Source: Trebonia sp963811335
GTDB taxonomy: Bacteria; Actinomycetota; Actinomycetes; Streptosporangiales; Streptosporangiaceae
Direction of reading: 5' to 3'
Assembly: GCA_963811335.1 (NCBI GenBank)
Contig: CAWERB010000021.1
Location: 152,078-216,077 of the forward strand
DNA: 64,000 nt
The position numbers and the translations under genes were made by a program. Shown here piece by piece: positions 19,129-28,387 of the stretch (the stretch's first letter is position 1; each line of letters opens with the position of its first letter). Below the pieces are notes generated by a model. The model was given only the letters and a program-made list of their open reading frames with translations, had not been told where the DNA came from and ran no database searches.

Positions 19129-19866
19129 TCATCCAAGCAGGGCGCTGAACCGCCGGGCGAACAGGTAGGCGTCGCCTGGCCAGCGCGCCGATACGTAGTT
19201 GCCGTCGGTCACCGCGAAGGAGCCGTCGTCGGACTCGGTGCCCCGCGCGGCGAGCACCCGCGGGCCGCGCTCGAACTGGGCCGCCGGGTCGTCAAGCGCC
19301 GCCTTGACCTCGTCCTCGACGTAGGCCGGATACGTGCGGTAATAACGGCCGAGCCGCCAGGCGGTCGCCAGGAAGGCCGACCGCTCCATGTACTTGGGCA
19401 GGCACGTCGTGCTGCCGCTTGGCGAGCACGCTGCGGCCGGTCGCCGGGTCCGTCGTGCGCGCCAGCACCAGGACACCATGGCAGATGGCGCCGACCGGCA
19501 GGCCAAGCGCCCAGAACCTGGCCACCTGGCCGCGCAGCTCCGCGGAGCCGAGGTACTGCCGCATCCCCGGCGCGTGCCCGCCAGGCAGCAGCAGCCCGTC
19601 GAACGCGGCCGGGTCCAGCGCCCCCCACGCCTGGGTGCCGGTGAACTCCGCCGCCACGGCCAGCTCGCCGTACACGCGCTTGGCCGCGGGCTCGGCACCC
19701 AGCTGCCCGAAGATCACGCCGGTCGAGCAGCGCGGGTCGGCGGCGCGTGCCCGCCCCGTTCGGTGGCGAACACCACCTCATGCCCCGCGTCACGCAGCAC
19801 CTGCCACGGCACCGCGACCTCGGTCACGTCGAAGTCATGGTCGGGCAACGGGATCAGCACGCGCAT
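19129..19866 (-). CDS. DJ-1/PfpI family protein, two frameshifts
   Basis: About 245 residues when two indels (near 19740 and near 19415) are corrected. It begins MRVLIPLPDHDFDVTEVAVP; FDGLLLPGGHAPGMRQYLGS carries the family loop, and PVGAICHGVLVLAR carries the nucleophile cysteine and following histidine of DJ-1/PfpI proteins. The C-terminal part (YMERSAFLATAWRLGRYYRT) is typical of the longer subgroup. Members act as proteases, glyoxalases or chaperones; no choice is possible here. It is convergent with the GMC gene. Confidence 0.78.
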
Positions 19867-20022
19867 CCGCCCATTATCACCACGCCCGCACGGTGAACTC
19901 CGCGCTCGGCACCGACCTGGCCGACCCAGCTCAGATCATCGACGGCCGTGTGCCAGTACCAGCGAAAACCTCAAGGCCGTAAATTAAGCGGTCTGCCTGC
20001 CTCGTCCGGCCGCGCCAGCGAA

Positions 20023-20151
20023 TTTACAGGTAAACAAATCACGACGGGTAAAGAAAAGACGTTCCGAACGTCTTTTCTTTACATCCGGTGAAAAGTTTAC
20101 CTGATACGAAAAATCTACCGGTAACCCTGTTGCCGCGGGGGGCGCGTGGTG
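20023..20151. mobile_element. MITE-like element sharing ends with the ISAzo13 relic
   Basis: The left end (TTTACAGGTAAACAAATC, then ACGGGTAAAG) and right end (GGTGAAAAGTTTACC ... CTACCGGTAACC ... GGCGCGTGGTG) closely match the two ends of the transposase relic at 47269-48369, in the same order and orientation. The ends are imperfect inverted repeats of each other around TTACMGGTA and GGTAAA. Between them there is only a perfect 16-base-arm hairpin (20049-20064 and 20066-20081, core AAAGAAAAGACGTTC) instead of a transposase. This is what a non-autonomous derivative looks like. It now sits about 80 bases before the LuxR-fusion gene and could supply a terminator or promoter effect. Exact ends and target duplication are not resolved. 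Confidence 0.65.
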
Positions 20152-20230
20152 AGCCGGTGGCGTCCCGGCCGGGTGCGGGAGGTAACGCTTCCTTTACACC
20201 GCCGGCCGGGGATGCCAGCCTGGACGGGTG

Positions 20231-21310
20231 ATGCCGAGGATCCGGTACTGTGCCACGGCCGCGGGCCGCGTCGCCTACTCAGTGACGGGCACGGGCCCGC
20301 CGCTGCTGTGCGAGTCGGGCTGGATCACCGACCTGCGCGCGCAACTGGACCTGTTGTCCTTCGGCAGCTTCGTCGAGCGGCTGGCGGAGCAATTCACGGT
20401 GATCCGTTACGACAAGCTCGGGTGCGGCCTGTCCGACCGGGACGGGGCGGACCTGTCGCTGGACGGGCAGGTGGACGCGGCGCTCGCGGTGGCTGACGCG
20501 GCGGGTGCCCGCCGGTTCCACCTGTTCGGTGCCTCGCAGGGCGGTCAGGTCGCGGCGGCCGTCGCGGCACGGTGCCCGGACCGGGTGGAGACGCTGGTGG
20601 TGTACGGGACGTGCGCGAGCGGCGCCGACCTGGCACCCGCCGCGGTCAGGGACTCCCTGGTAGCGCTGGTACGGGCCCACTGGGGCCTGGGCTTGCGGGC
20701 GCTGGCCGGGGCCTTCGTGATCGATCCCACGGCGCAGGACGTGGCGGCGTTCGGCCGGTTCCAGCGGGCGAGCGCCTCGGCCGCCGTGGCCAGCGGGCTG
20801 CTGCAGGCGTATTACGACACCGACATCAGGGACCTGCTGCCGACGATCCGGGTGCGCACGGCGGTGCTGCACCGCGAGGACGACAGGGGTACCAGGTTCG
20901 CACTCGGGCGGGAGGTCGCCGCGCTGATCCCGGGGGCGACGCTGATTCCGCTGCCGGGTTCGAGCCACCTGTACTACCACGGTGACTGGCAGGCGGTGCT
21001 TGACGCCCTGCTCGACTTCCTGCGCGAGCCGGCCGGCCCGGGGCCCCGGCTGACCGGCCGTGAACTGGAGGTGGCCGGGCTCGTCGCCGAGGGACTGACC
21101 AATCAAGCCATCGCCAGGCGCCTGTCGGTGGCCCCGCGAACCGCCGAGACGCACGTGGAGAACATCCGGCGCAAGCTGGACGTGCACTCCCGCGCCCAGA
21201 TCGCGGCCTGGGTGACCGAGCAGCGGCTCGGTAGTTCACCCGGCATACCTACGGTGAACGACCGCGCTAGCCGCGCAGGCGCCGGGAATTGCCGGCAGTT
21301 CACCCGATAG
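20231..21310 (+). CDS. Alpha/beta hydrolase fused to a LuxR DNA-binding domain
   Basis: A 359-residue intact fusion. Residues 1-270 form an alpha/beta hydrolase: oxyanion region around CESGWITDLRAQ, nucleophile S102 in LFGASQGGQ, an acidic residue in VLHREDDRG, and H in PGSSHLYYHGD. Residues 275-340 are a LuxR/FixJ helix-turn-helix: LTGRELEVAGLVAEGLTNQA and SVAPRTAETHVENIRRKL. Enzymes welded to this output domain are thought to sense a small hydrophobic ligand with the hydrolase pocket. I keep the ATG at 20231; a GTG directly before it is possible. It is followed after 32 bases by the mddA-like gene, which may be its target or operon partner. Confidence 0.88.
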   Translation: MPRIRYCATAAGRVAYSVTGTGPPLLCESGWITDLRAQLDLLSFGSFVERLAEQFTVIRYDKLGCGLSDRDGADLSLDGQVDAALAVADAAGARRFHLFGASQGGQVAAAVAARCPDRVETLVVYGTCASGADLAPAAVRDSLVALVRAHWGLGLRALAGAFVIDPTAQDVAAFGRFQRASASAAVASGLLQAYYDTDIRDLLPTIRVRTAVLHREDDRGTRFALGREVAALIPGATLIPLPGSSHLYYHGDWQAVLDALLDFLREPAGPGPRLTGRELEVAGLVAEGLTNQAIARRLSVAPRTAETHVENIRRKLDVHSRAQIAAWVTEQRLGSSPGIPTVNDRASRAGAGNCRQFTR

Positions 21311-21342
21311 CCGCCCCCGGCGTGCGGTCCTAGCGTTGAGGC

Positions 21343-22139
21343 ATGTCTCGCGCAACGAAGCAGGCTCGCCCGCCGGTGGCCGGTCACCCGCGGCCGGCCA
21401 GGGCATCCGCACTGGTCATCATGGGGTACGCGGCAACGGTGTACCTGGTCTTCCTGGCGGTGCTCGGTTACGCGGCGGGCTTCTTCGCGGATTTCGCCGT
21501 GCCCAGGGGCATCGACCGGGGGCCGCACGCCGCATGGCCGGCCGCGGTCGCCATCGACCTGCTACTGCTCTCTCTGTTCGCGGTGCAGCACACCGTGATG
21601 GCCCGCCCGTGGTTCAAGCGCCGCTGGACGCGTGTCATACCGGAGCCTGCCGAACGGGCGAGCTTCGTGCTGGCCGCGAGCCTGACGCTGGCGCTGCTTT
21701 GCTGGCTGTGGCAGCCGGTCGGCGGGACCGCCTGGAGCGTGTCAGGACCGGCCGCCGCCGCGCTCTGGGCCCTGTACGCGGCCGGCTGGGCGGCGGCCTT
21801 GGGCGCCACCTTCCTGGTCAGCCACGTTGACCTGTTCGGCTTGCGGCAGGCCTGGCTGCATGCGCGTCACGTCAGGTACAGCGCTCCGGCGTTTACCGAG
21901 CGCGGCGTGTACGGGCACGTCCGGCACCCCCTGATGGCCGCGTTCGTGGTCGTCTTCTGGTCGGCCCCCGTCATGACGTCCGGGCACGTGCTGTTCGCGG
22001 CCGCCGCGACCGGTTACATCCTGGTCGGCATCGCCTTCGAGGAACGTGACCTGATCGAGAGCCTGGGCAGCGGCTACGCCGACTACCGGGCCCGCGTGCC
22101 CGCGCTGATCCGCGCCCATGGCCCCGGCGTGACCGCGGT
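21343..22139 (+). CDS. mddA: Methanethiol S-methyltransferase-like membrane protein (MddA/NnrU family)
   Basis: A polytopic membrane protein with at least five hydrophobic segments. YAATVYLVFLAVLGYAAGFF, LFAVQHTVMARPWFKRRWTR, VSHVDLFGLRQAW, RHPLMAAFVVVFWSAPVMTS and GYILVGIAFEERDLIE follow the order and spacing of methanethiol S-methyltransferases, which make dimethyl sulfide from methanethiol and SAM. NnrU-type proteins share the fold. The open frame continues to 22329 into the convergent gene, giving a 328-residue reading with an Arg/Pro-rich unnatural tail. A one-base shift would end it at the TAG 22139-22141, near the family length of about 260. I take that as the real end. Confidence 0.78.
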
Positions 22140-22171
22140 AGGGACAGCCGCTCCGAGTAGGCGGGCCGCGC

Positions 22172-23389
22172 TCAGCGGCAGGCGGGAGTGCGCTCCTCGC
22201 ATTCCCAGGGGGCGCCGTGGCTGCCCAGCACTTCGAGGAACGGCTCGGCCGGCAGTGCCTCCGGGCCGAGGACGCCTGCGCCGGACCATGCGCCCGAGTC
22301 GAGCAGCTCGAGTGCCACCACCGGGTTGACGGCGGTCTGCCAGACCACCGCCTGCGAGCCGTATTCGGCCATCGACCAGCCGTTGTCCACGACGTGGTGC
22401 AGGTAGACCTCGCGCGGCGAGCCGTCCTTGCCGGTTCCGCTGACCCAGGTGCCGGCGCAGGTGAGCCCGGACATCCTCCCCCCGAGCTCGGCCGGGTCGG
22501 GCAGGCACGCGGCGACCACGTCCCGCGGCGAGACGGAAGCACCGCCCACCCGGACGGGAGCGGTTGAGTCCAGCCCCAGCTTGTGGAGCGTCCGCAGCAC
22601 GCCGATGAACTCCTCGCCAAGCCCGTACTTGAATGTCACCCGGCCGGCGTCGATCCAGCGCGGGATCAGCAGGACCTCCTCGTGTTCCACGTTCACGCAC
22701 TCGACCGGCCCGATCCCGGCCGGGAAGGTGAAGGTCTCCGGCTCGCTGAACGGCTCGGTCGTGTACCACTGCCTGCCCCGCTCCCACACGACCGGCGGGT
22801 TCAGGCACTCCTCGATCGTCGTCCAGATGGAGAACGTCGGGGCGAACTCGTATCCCTCGACCACCAGGTTCGCGCCGTCGCGGACGCCTATCTCGTCGAT
22901 GGAGGCAAACAGCCGGTCGGCCGCGTAGCGGGCGAACACGTCCGACAGCCCGGGCTCGACTCCGATGCCGCACAGCGCGAGGAGCCCGCGGCGTTCCCAT
23001 TCCCCGGCGAGCGCGAACTGCTCGTCACCCAGCTTGACTCCCGGCACCCGGTACGGGTCTGACGCGTGCGGGCGGGACAGCGACATCGCCATGTCGAGGT
23101 AGGTGACGCCGGCGGTGAGCGCCGCACGGAAGACCGGCATCACGAACCGAGGGTCCACCGCGTTCAGCACGGCATCGCACCGCTCGGTTCTGAGCAGCGT
23201 GGCGATCGCCTGCTCGTCCGACGCGTCCAGTTTCCGCGCGGCGAACCTCGCCCCGCCCCCGGCGATCGCCCGCCGCGCCCGCGCCTCGTCGTAATCGGCC
23301 ACGACCACGCGCTCGAACAGGTTCCGCCGCGCCACCGTTCGCGCGACCGCCGTCCCCACTCCGCCGGCCCCGACGACCAGCACTCGCAT
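22172..23389 (-). CDS. Saccharopine dehydrogenase family protein
   Basis: A 405-residue intact reductase. It begins MRVLVVGAGGVGTAVARTVA, the NAD(P)-binding Rossmann motif, and CDAVLNAVDPRFVMPVFRAA and VTYLDMAMSLSRPHASDPYR are typical of the saccharopine dehydrogenase/carboxynorspermidine reductase group. CGIGVEPGLSDVFARYAADR is the conserved loop after the first domain. The likely chemistry is NADPH-linked reductive condensation or its reverse on lysine- or polyamine-derived amines; which one cannot be told. Two ATG codons lie together; the second (23389) has better spacing to GGGAGG. The gene is convergent with mddA. Confidence 0.85.
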   Translation of the reverse strand: MRVLVVGAGGVGTAVARTVARRNLFERVVVADYDEARARRAIAGGGARFAARKLDASDEQAIATLLRTERCDAVLNAVDPRFVMPVFRAALTAGVTYLDMAMSLSRPHASDPYRVPGVKLGDEQFALAGEWERRGLLALCGIGVEPGLSDVFARYAADRLFASIDEIGVRDGANLVVEGYEFAPTFSIWTTIEECLNPPVVWERGRQWYTTEPFSEPETFTFPAGIGPVECVNVEHEEVLLIPRWIDAGRVTFKYGLGEEFIGVLRTLHKLGLDSTAPVRVGGASVSPRDVVAACLPDPAELGGRMSGLTCAGTWVSGTGKDGSPREVYLHHVVDNGWSMAEYGSQAVVWQTAVNPVVALELLDSGAWSGAGVLGPEALPAEPFLEVLGSHGAPWECEERTPACR

Positions 23390-23637
23390 CATGCGCCTCC
23401 CGATTGACTGCCCGGCTGGGAAGTCCGCCCGGCAGGCCGGTCCCGCAGACGCGATGGCGCGACGCACAGGGCTCGGCTCAGCCTAAGGCCGTAAGCCCTG
23501 GCGGTAACCGCCGGCCCGCCCCGTACGCCGGCCCGCGGCGTGTCTTTCCGCTGAGCCGCGCAGGCGGGCGGGCGCCGGGCTAACCTGATCGTCAATCGTC
23601 AGGGGGCGGGTCTGGCAGTGCCTGGGGGGCAGACTGC

Positions 23638-24784
23638 ATGGTTAAGGGATTCTGCGCGATCACCGGCTTGACCTTGATAGCTCTTTCCGCCTGCTCGCCT
23701 GCCGGCCGCCTCGCTGAGCGTGGTTAGCGACGTCCGCGGCGGCGTCGGCGCGCCAGGCCAGGCCGGCCGCCGCGCGGTCACCGCCGGGGCAGCTGAGCCG
23801 GGCGCACGCCGGCCCCGGCGGCCACGGTGACGATCACGGCCGTCGGCGACACGATGCTCGGGAACACGCCAGACCTGCCCCCGGACCCGGCGGCGTACCT
23901 CGGGACGGTCGAGCCAGTCCTGCGCGGGGGCGTCCAGCTGGTCTTCGGCAATCTCGAGGGCACCCTCACCACAGCGGTGACCGGCAAGTGCGGTGCCCGC
24001 AGCCACCCGGCGTCTGCTTCGCTTCCGGGATCCGCCCGAGTTACGCGCGGGTACCTCAGCCGCAGGCCGGGTTCACGGTACTCAACGACGCCAACAACCA
24101 CTCCTTCGACTTCGGTGCCGACGGGTCAGGCCCAGACCGTCGCAGGCCATCCATGCGCGCCGGGCTGGCCCAGACCGGGCTGCCGGGCCAGGTCACCCTG
24201 CGTCACGGCGAACGGCGATCAAGGTCGCGTTCGTGGCGTTTGCGCCTACGCCTGAGGACGCGGACCTGCTGGACCTGCCCGCGGCGCGGGCCCTGATCAG
24301 GCCAGGCCGGCCGGGAGGCAGATGTCATCGTCGTGTACATGCATGTCGGCGCGGAGGGTTCCGGTGCCGCTCACGTGACCGACCGGGATGAAGTACTACC
24401 TCGGCGAGGACCGTGGTAACGCCGAAGCGTTCGCGCACATGGCGATCGACGCCGGCGCCAGCCTGGTGATCGCCAGCGGCCCGCACGTGCTGCGGGGCAT
24501 GCAGTTCTACAAGCATCACCTCATCGCCTACAGCCTGGGAAATTTCGCCGGCTACGGTAACTTCTCGACCGGCGGCGACCTTGCCGACGAGCGTGATCCT
24601 CCGTGTGACGCTGTCATCGGCCGGCCGGTTGGAGCGTGCCCGCATCTACCCCGTCCGGCTCACCAGGGAAGGCCGGCCGGTGCCCGGCGGAGGAGCCATC
24701 ACCCTTGCCGCCAGGCTGGCCAGAGAGGATTTCGGTTCCAGCGCCGCGCGCATCCTGCCATCCGGCATCATCAAAGCGCCCTGA
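23638..24784 (+). pseudogene. CapA-family (poly-gamma-glutamate synthesis) lipoprotein, several frameshifts
   Basis: Read through at least six frame changes this is a CapA/PgsA-type metallophosphatase-fold protein. It starts with a lipoprotein signal (GLTLIALSAC, lipobox LSAC). TITAVGDTMLGNTPDLPPD holds the first metal motif (GD), LVFGNLEGTL the second (N-E), FTVLNDANNHSFDFGADG the third (ANNH), and LVIASGPHVLRGMQFY with LIAYSLGNFAGYG the last (H and GN). The family is named for poly-gamma-glutamate capsule assembly but is widespread without it. Indels cluster at about 23730, 23990-24110, 24180-24260 and 24310-24420. Preserved motifs between them suggest sequence error or very recent loss. 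Confidence 0.75.
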
Positions 24785-25262
24785 GTGACCCGCAGGCCGG
24801 CCGCCTCCCCCGTGCTGCCGGCAGGAGTTGTAAATTTCCCGCAAGATGCCGGGCAGGATCTCCCTGGTCCGGTTGGCTGACGTGGCCGCGACCGAGAGGC
24901 GCTCCATCACCGCGGCGTAGTGCTCGACTTCCTCCGGCTTGTCGATGTAGTGCGCGCCGGTCAGGTACTCCATGTAGACCACGTCGGGCAGGTCGGTCTC
25001 CGGGAACCGCATGATGGTGAACGCGCCGCCGTCGGCGGCGTGGCCGCCGTACCTGAACGGCATGACCTGAACGGTGATGTTGGGCAGGCCGACCAGGTCG
25101 ATCAGCCGCTCGATCTGCGCGACGTGCACGCCCGGCCGCCCATCGGGCGGCGCAGCGCCGCCTCGTCCATGATCACCCAGTAGCACGGCGAGTTCTCGCT
25201 GGTCAGCAGGTTCTGCCGGCCCATCCGCAGCGCCACCCGGCGCTCCACCTCGTCCGGGACGA
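24614..25262 (-). pseudogene. DUF5753 regulator fragment, N-terminus missing
   Basis: The frame encodes the C-terminal DUF5753 (Scr1-associated) domain of an XRE regulator without its helix-turn-helix. In two frames joined near 25140 one reads ERRVALRMGRQNLLTSENSP, VIMDEAALRRP, then VAQIERLIDLVGLPNITVQV, FTIMRFPETDLPDVVYMEYL and SVAATSANRTREIL. Upstream of about 25262 the sequence no longer matches the family, so the first 120-140 codons are lost. The last codons overlap the end of the CapA gene. It marks the left edge of the AT-richer accessory block. Confidence 0.75.
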
Positions 25263-25263
25263 C

Positions 25264-25470
25264 ATGTCGCTCACCGACCTCATGATGACGGCACTCCAAA
25301 ACCACGTGGCGGCGCGTCGTCAGGCCGAGGACTTCCAGGCCAAGGTGCAAGCGGCCTTGGTCGAGGAAGAGGCCCGAATCGCTAGGACGCGAGCCATGCT
25401 GCTCGGCGCCTTGCCCGAGGGCAGTGCGGGCGAAGTCAGGCACCGATGCTCCGGCTGCTGGCCGGGGTAG
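25264..25470 (+). CDS. Small hypothetical protein
   Basis: A 68-residue frame, MSLTDLMMTALQNHVAARRQ onwards, predicted mostly helical with an alternating charged pattern (QAEDFQAKVQAALVEEEARI) that could form a coiled coil; the last residues look non-native. There is no clear ribosome site. It lies directly against the broken end of the DUF5753 fragment, so it may belong to the inserted segment. I do not recognise it. Confidence 0.35.
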   Translation: MSLTDLMMTALQNHVAARRQAEDFQAKVQAALVEEEARIARTRAMLLGALPEGSAGEVRHRCSGCWPG

Positions 25471-25559
25471 GCGCAAGGATCAAGGTCTCGGCTGAGGCCG
25501 GGCTAGCATACAAGAACGGCCGGGAAAGGCGGCAATCTTTGGGTCACTGCCTTCCGGGT

Positions 25560-25607
25560 CGTTACCCAACCCATACCCCGAAACTCTAGGATATAATAGT
25601 CTTCACT
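25560..25607 (+). promoter_or_regulatory. Sigma-70-like promoter of the AAA-DUF4435 gene
   Basis: A perfect TATAAT lies at 25592-25597, 10 bases before the ATG at 25608, in an unusually AT-rich patch. No purine-rich ribosome site separates them, so the transcript would be leaderless or nearly so. A clear -35 is not evident. Confidence 0.5.
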
Positions 25608-27183
25608 ATGGATTTGACTATCTCACTGCCCAACGGCACAAAACTTGAAGGTGTAAGCCCAGTCGTTGTTATTGGTCCCAATGGCAGCGGCAAGAGTGAG
25701 TAAAGTTAGAGAGCTGAAAGTTACAGCGCCGATTGATTTTATCAACGCTCTACGCAATACGCGCGTGGCGCCCCAAATCCCTGCCATGAGCACAGATGAC
25801 GCACGGAATAATTTCAATAGCCAGCGGAATCAGGCTCGGGGAGCGCACTGGGAGCTATCAAGCGAGTTTGATTCGATGCTCTCGCAGCTATTGGCGCAGG
25901 ACGCCCTTTCGGCAAAAGATTTTGTTCGCGCGTTTCGCGCTAACCGCGATCAGGCGGTACACCTGCAGACACTCCGCTCAGCAGGGTAGAGACGATTTGG
26001 GGGCAAGTATACCCGGGGCGTGAACTTCTGTGGCGAGATTGGAGGCCCACGGTTTCTAGTTCTACATCTGGGACGGTCGTTGAGTATTCCGGGAACCAAA
26101 TGAGTGACGGCGAGAAGGCGGCACTTCTCTTGGCTGGTCGCGTGTTTAGCGCCGAACCGGGAGTCCTAGTCGTGGACGAGCCTGAGACGCACCTACACTC
26201 ACTGCTTGCCGTCAGGCTGTGGAACCTGCTCGAAGCTGCGAGGCCAGACATTCGGTTTGTGTATGTGACTCATGACCTGACTTTCGCCCTGTCGCGCTTC
26301 GATACTCGCTATGTAATCGCGAACCCGACCGGGGGGTTGAAAGCGATTGACGTTGCAGCAGACCTACCAAAGGACGTTGCCGAGGCAATCCTGGGGTCGG
26401 CCTCCTTGTCATTCTATGCCTCGAGGATCGTATTTACCGAAGGCGAACACGGGAGCTTGGATGACGGGCTGTATTCCGCTTGGTTCAATGGCCGTGACAC
26501 CGTAGTCAGGCCAGTCGGCGGCTGTCAGACGGTCCTGCGTTGTTGCGAGGCACTGGAAAAGTCGGGGATGTCACTTGGGCTTAGCGCCGTCGGCATCATC
26601 GATAGAGACTTTCATCCAACAGTCTTTCACGATAGCCAACCGAGCTATGTTCACAGTCTCAAAGTACACGAGGTTGAGTCTCTGTACTCCCTGCCAGACA
26701 TGGTGCAGGCTGTTGCAGCTCATCTCGGCAAGACTAACTGGAAAGCGACGGATTACCGCGATAAGCTCGCTGCTTCAGTCACGATACAGCAAAGACACGC
26801 TATCATTATTGCGCGCTGGAAGGCCAGGATAGAGCCGGAGTCTACTGGGTGTTGTTTCCGGGGCTGGCAAGCACAACGAGGATATCGACTCCCTCGTGGC
26901 ACGCATACCAGATATCTTTGATTACACCAAGTGGACTTTTTCGCCGCAGAGCATTCTTGAAGAGGAGAAGAAGGCGGCGGAATCCCTGCTGCCCGATGGG
27001 TCGAGCGTTGACATTCTGCGCATTGCTCCGGGTAAGCCGCTGATGGCTGTCGCCGCAACCTCGGTTGGTATGAGAGTAAAGGATTATGCTGATCTGATCA
27101 CTGGGTCACTTGCAGTTAGCAATGGTGGTACTGATCCTCTCTCATCACTTGGTAAGAAAATTGAGGCTGCGCTAAAGGACTGA
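25608..27183 (+). CDS. AAA/ABC-type ATPase fused to a DUF4435 (TOPRIM-like) domain, frameshifted
   Basis: After correcting about three indels (near 25700, 25985 and 26830) this is a protein of about 525 residues. The ATPase half has Walker A GPNGSGKS (about residue 26), the ABC-type signature MSDGEKAALLLAGR, Walker B VLVVDEPETHLH and the switch YVTHDLTF. The second half starts at FYASRIVFTEGEHGSLDDGL and includes VGGCQTVLRCCEALEKSG and SAVGIIDRDFHPT, the acidic pattern of DUF4435. The same pair, as AriA and AriB, forms the PARIS anti-phage system, which also occurs fused; OLD-type ATPase-TOPRIM proteins are the close alternative. Base composition is much more AT-rich than the neighbours, suggesting transfer. 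Probable role: phage defence by abortive tRNA or nucleic-acid cleavage (inference). Confidence 0.72.
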
Positions 27184-27207
27184 CTGCCACCACGAAGCAT
27201 CAAATAA

Positions 27208-28128
27208 TCAGGTGCCAATGAGCGTGTAAGCGCCAATAAAGACATCCCCGGTCTGCGCCGCGTGTTGCCGCTTGCGATGCAGCAAATCAGGCAGGGCGAT
27301 CCGGCCTTCGATCACAGCGCTCAAGTCTGAGCCGTCCATCAAGAACATGACGGGCCTGCCGCGAGAGTGGGTTTGGATGGCGGTGTCTTGGAAGCCGTTC
27401 ATGGAGAGGAACAGCCCGAGCGTGTTGTCGAGCTTGCGTCCGACCTTGCCCGCGAACGAGTCGAAATCTGCTACTGGGGTCTTGGCGTCCTGCCACTTCG
27501 CTTCGAGCAGGAACTCTCCCTCAAAGGTGAAGGCTCCGTCGATCTGCTCACCCGAGATCCGGAAAGGAGCTTTGGCGTCAATGTCAAAGAGCGCAAACAG
27601 TCCGTTAAGAAACTTCTCTAGTGCATAGCCTCGTGCCTGCGCCGGTAGCGCAACGATCTCGTAGAAGGACTTGCGCAACTCGGCAAGCTTTTCGGTCATG
27701 GCTTGTTGCATCTGCGCTTCCACACGGTCAGCCTCGCGTCTGTGGTTAGCTTCCTCTTCCTCGGTGCGCAGCTTGCGGTACGGCTCTACCAGATCCCTCA
27801 AGGTCTTGAGGGCGGCCACGGCGTCGGCATACTTGCGGTCGCCGTCTTCGATGCGCTTGAGGTGGCTGGGGTCGCTCATGTCGGCAGTGGCGAGGGTCAA
27901 GTTGAGCAGCTCGTCAAAGTGCCGGTGTTGATCCGCGGCTAGGCTGCCAACAAGTTGCGCCACGATGCTGCGCTTATAGTCGGTCCAATCAAGGTGCGCG
28001 ACCAGCTCACCACGACCAAGACACGAGGTCAGGAACCCGCGCAAGTCCCTTTTGTACCAAAATGCCAGCACCAGCGCTTCCTTGAGCGCATAAAGAGCGG
28101 CGGGATTAATGCGACGGGTTGGGGTCAT
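27208..28128 (-). CDS. PD-(D/E)XK restriction endonuclease-like protein with helical N-terminal domain
   Basis: Intact, 306 residues. Residues 1-80 are helical (LKEALVLAFWYKRDLRGFLT and YKRSIVAQLVGSLAADQHRH) and resemble effector-associated or death-like adaptor domains. Residues 90-160 are a charged coiled coil. The C-terminal part carries a nuclease core: GYALEKFLNGLFALFDIDAK, FRISGEQIDGAFTFEGEFLL then EAKW, giving the E...D...ExK pattern of Mrr-like nucleases. NTLGLFLSMNGFQD and GRPVMFLMDGSDLSAVIEGR follow. Similar proteins are common but uncharacterised in streptomycetes. It is convergent with the ATPase-DUF4435 gene, 24 bases away, and fits a defence role. Confidence 0.75.
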   Translation of the reverse strand: MTPTRRINPAALYALKEALVLAFWYKRDLRGFLTSCLGRGELVAHLDWTDYKRSIVAQLVGSLAADQHRHFDELLNLTLATADMSDPSHLKRIEDGDRKYADAVAALKTLRDLVEPYRKLRTEEEEANHRREADRVEAQMQQAMTEKLAELRKSFYEIVALPAQARGYALEKFLNGLFALFDIDAKAPFRISGEQIDGAFTFEGEFLLEAKWQDAKTPVADFDSFAGKVGRKLDNTLGLFLSMNGFQDTAIQTHSRGRPVMFLMDGSDLSAVIEGRIALPDLLHRKRQHAAQTGDVFIGAYTLIGT

Positions 28129-28156
28129 ACGTACATTGTATTAGACCGGCCTGTCG

Positions 28157-28387
28157 TTAGGAAGGCGCTCGCCGTTTGACGTAGTAGCCGAGCCCAGGGC
28201 AGCGCCAGATCAGGCCCTCGACTTCGAGGGCCTGGAGACCACGGGTGACGGTAACGGGGTGGACGCCGTGTTCGGCTGCCAGGACTCGCCTGGTTGGCAC
28301 CTTGTCACCAGGTGCGAGGCTACCGTCCTCGATCTGCGCGCGCAGCGCATCGGCGATGCGGATGTAACGACGCTGATCCGTGCTCAT
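28157..28387 (-). CDS. GntR-type winged-helix regulator, DNA-binding domain only
   Basis: A 76-residue protein consisting solely of a GntR winged helix: RRYIRIADALRAQIEDGSLA, GDKVPTRRVLAAEHGVHPVT and VTRGLQALEVEGLIWRCPGL. Full GntR proteins add an effector domain; this one ends right after the wing (GYYVKRR), as in many small actinobacterial regulators found beside conjugative or defence genes. Its ATG overlaps the stop of the preceding small gene (ATGA), so they are translationally coupled. Confidence 0.87.
   Translation of the reverse strand: MSTDQRRYIRIADALRAQIEDGSLAPGDKVPTRRVLAAEHGVHPVTVTRGLQALEVEGLIWRCPGLGYYVKRRAPS

Noticed and set aside
22140..22329. Long Arg/Pro-rich tail of the MddA-like protein
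   Set aside because: It is antisense to the saccharopine-dehydrogenase-like gene and absent from the family; a one-base shift gives a stop at 22139.
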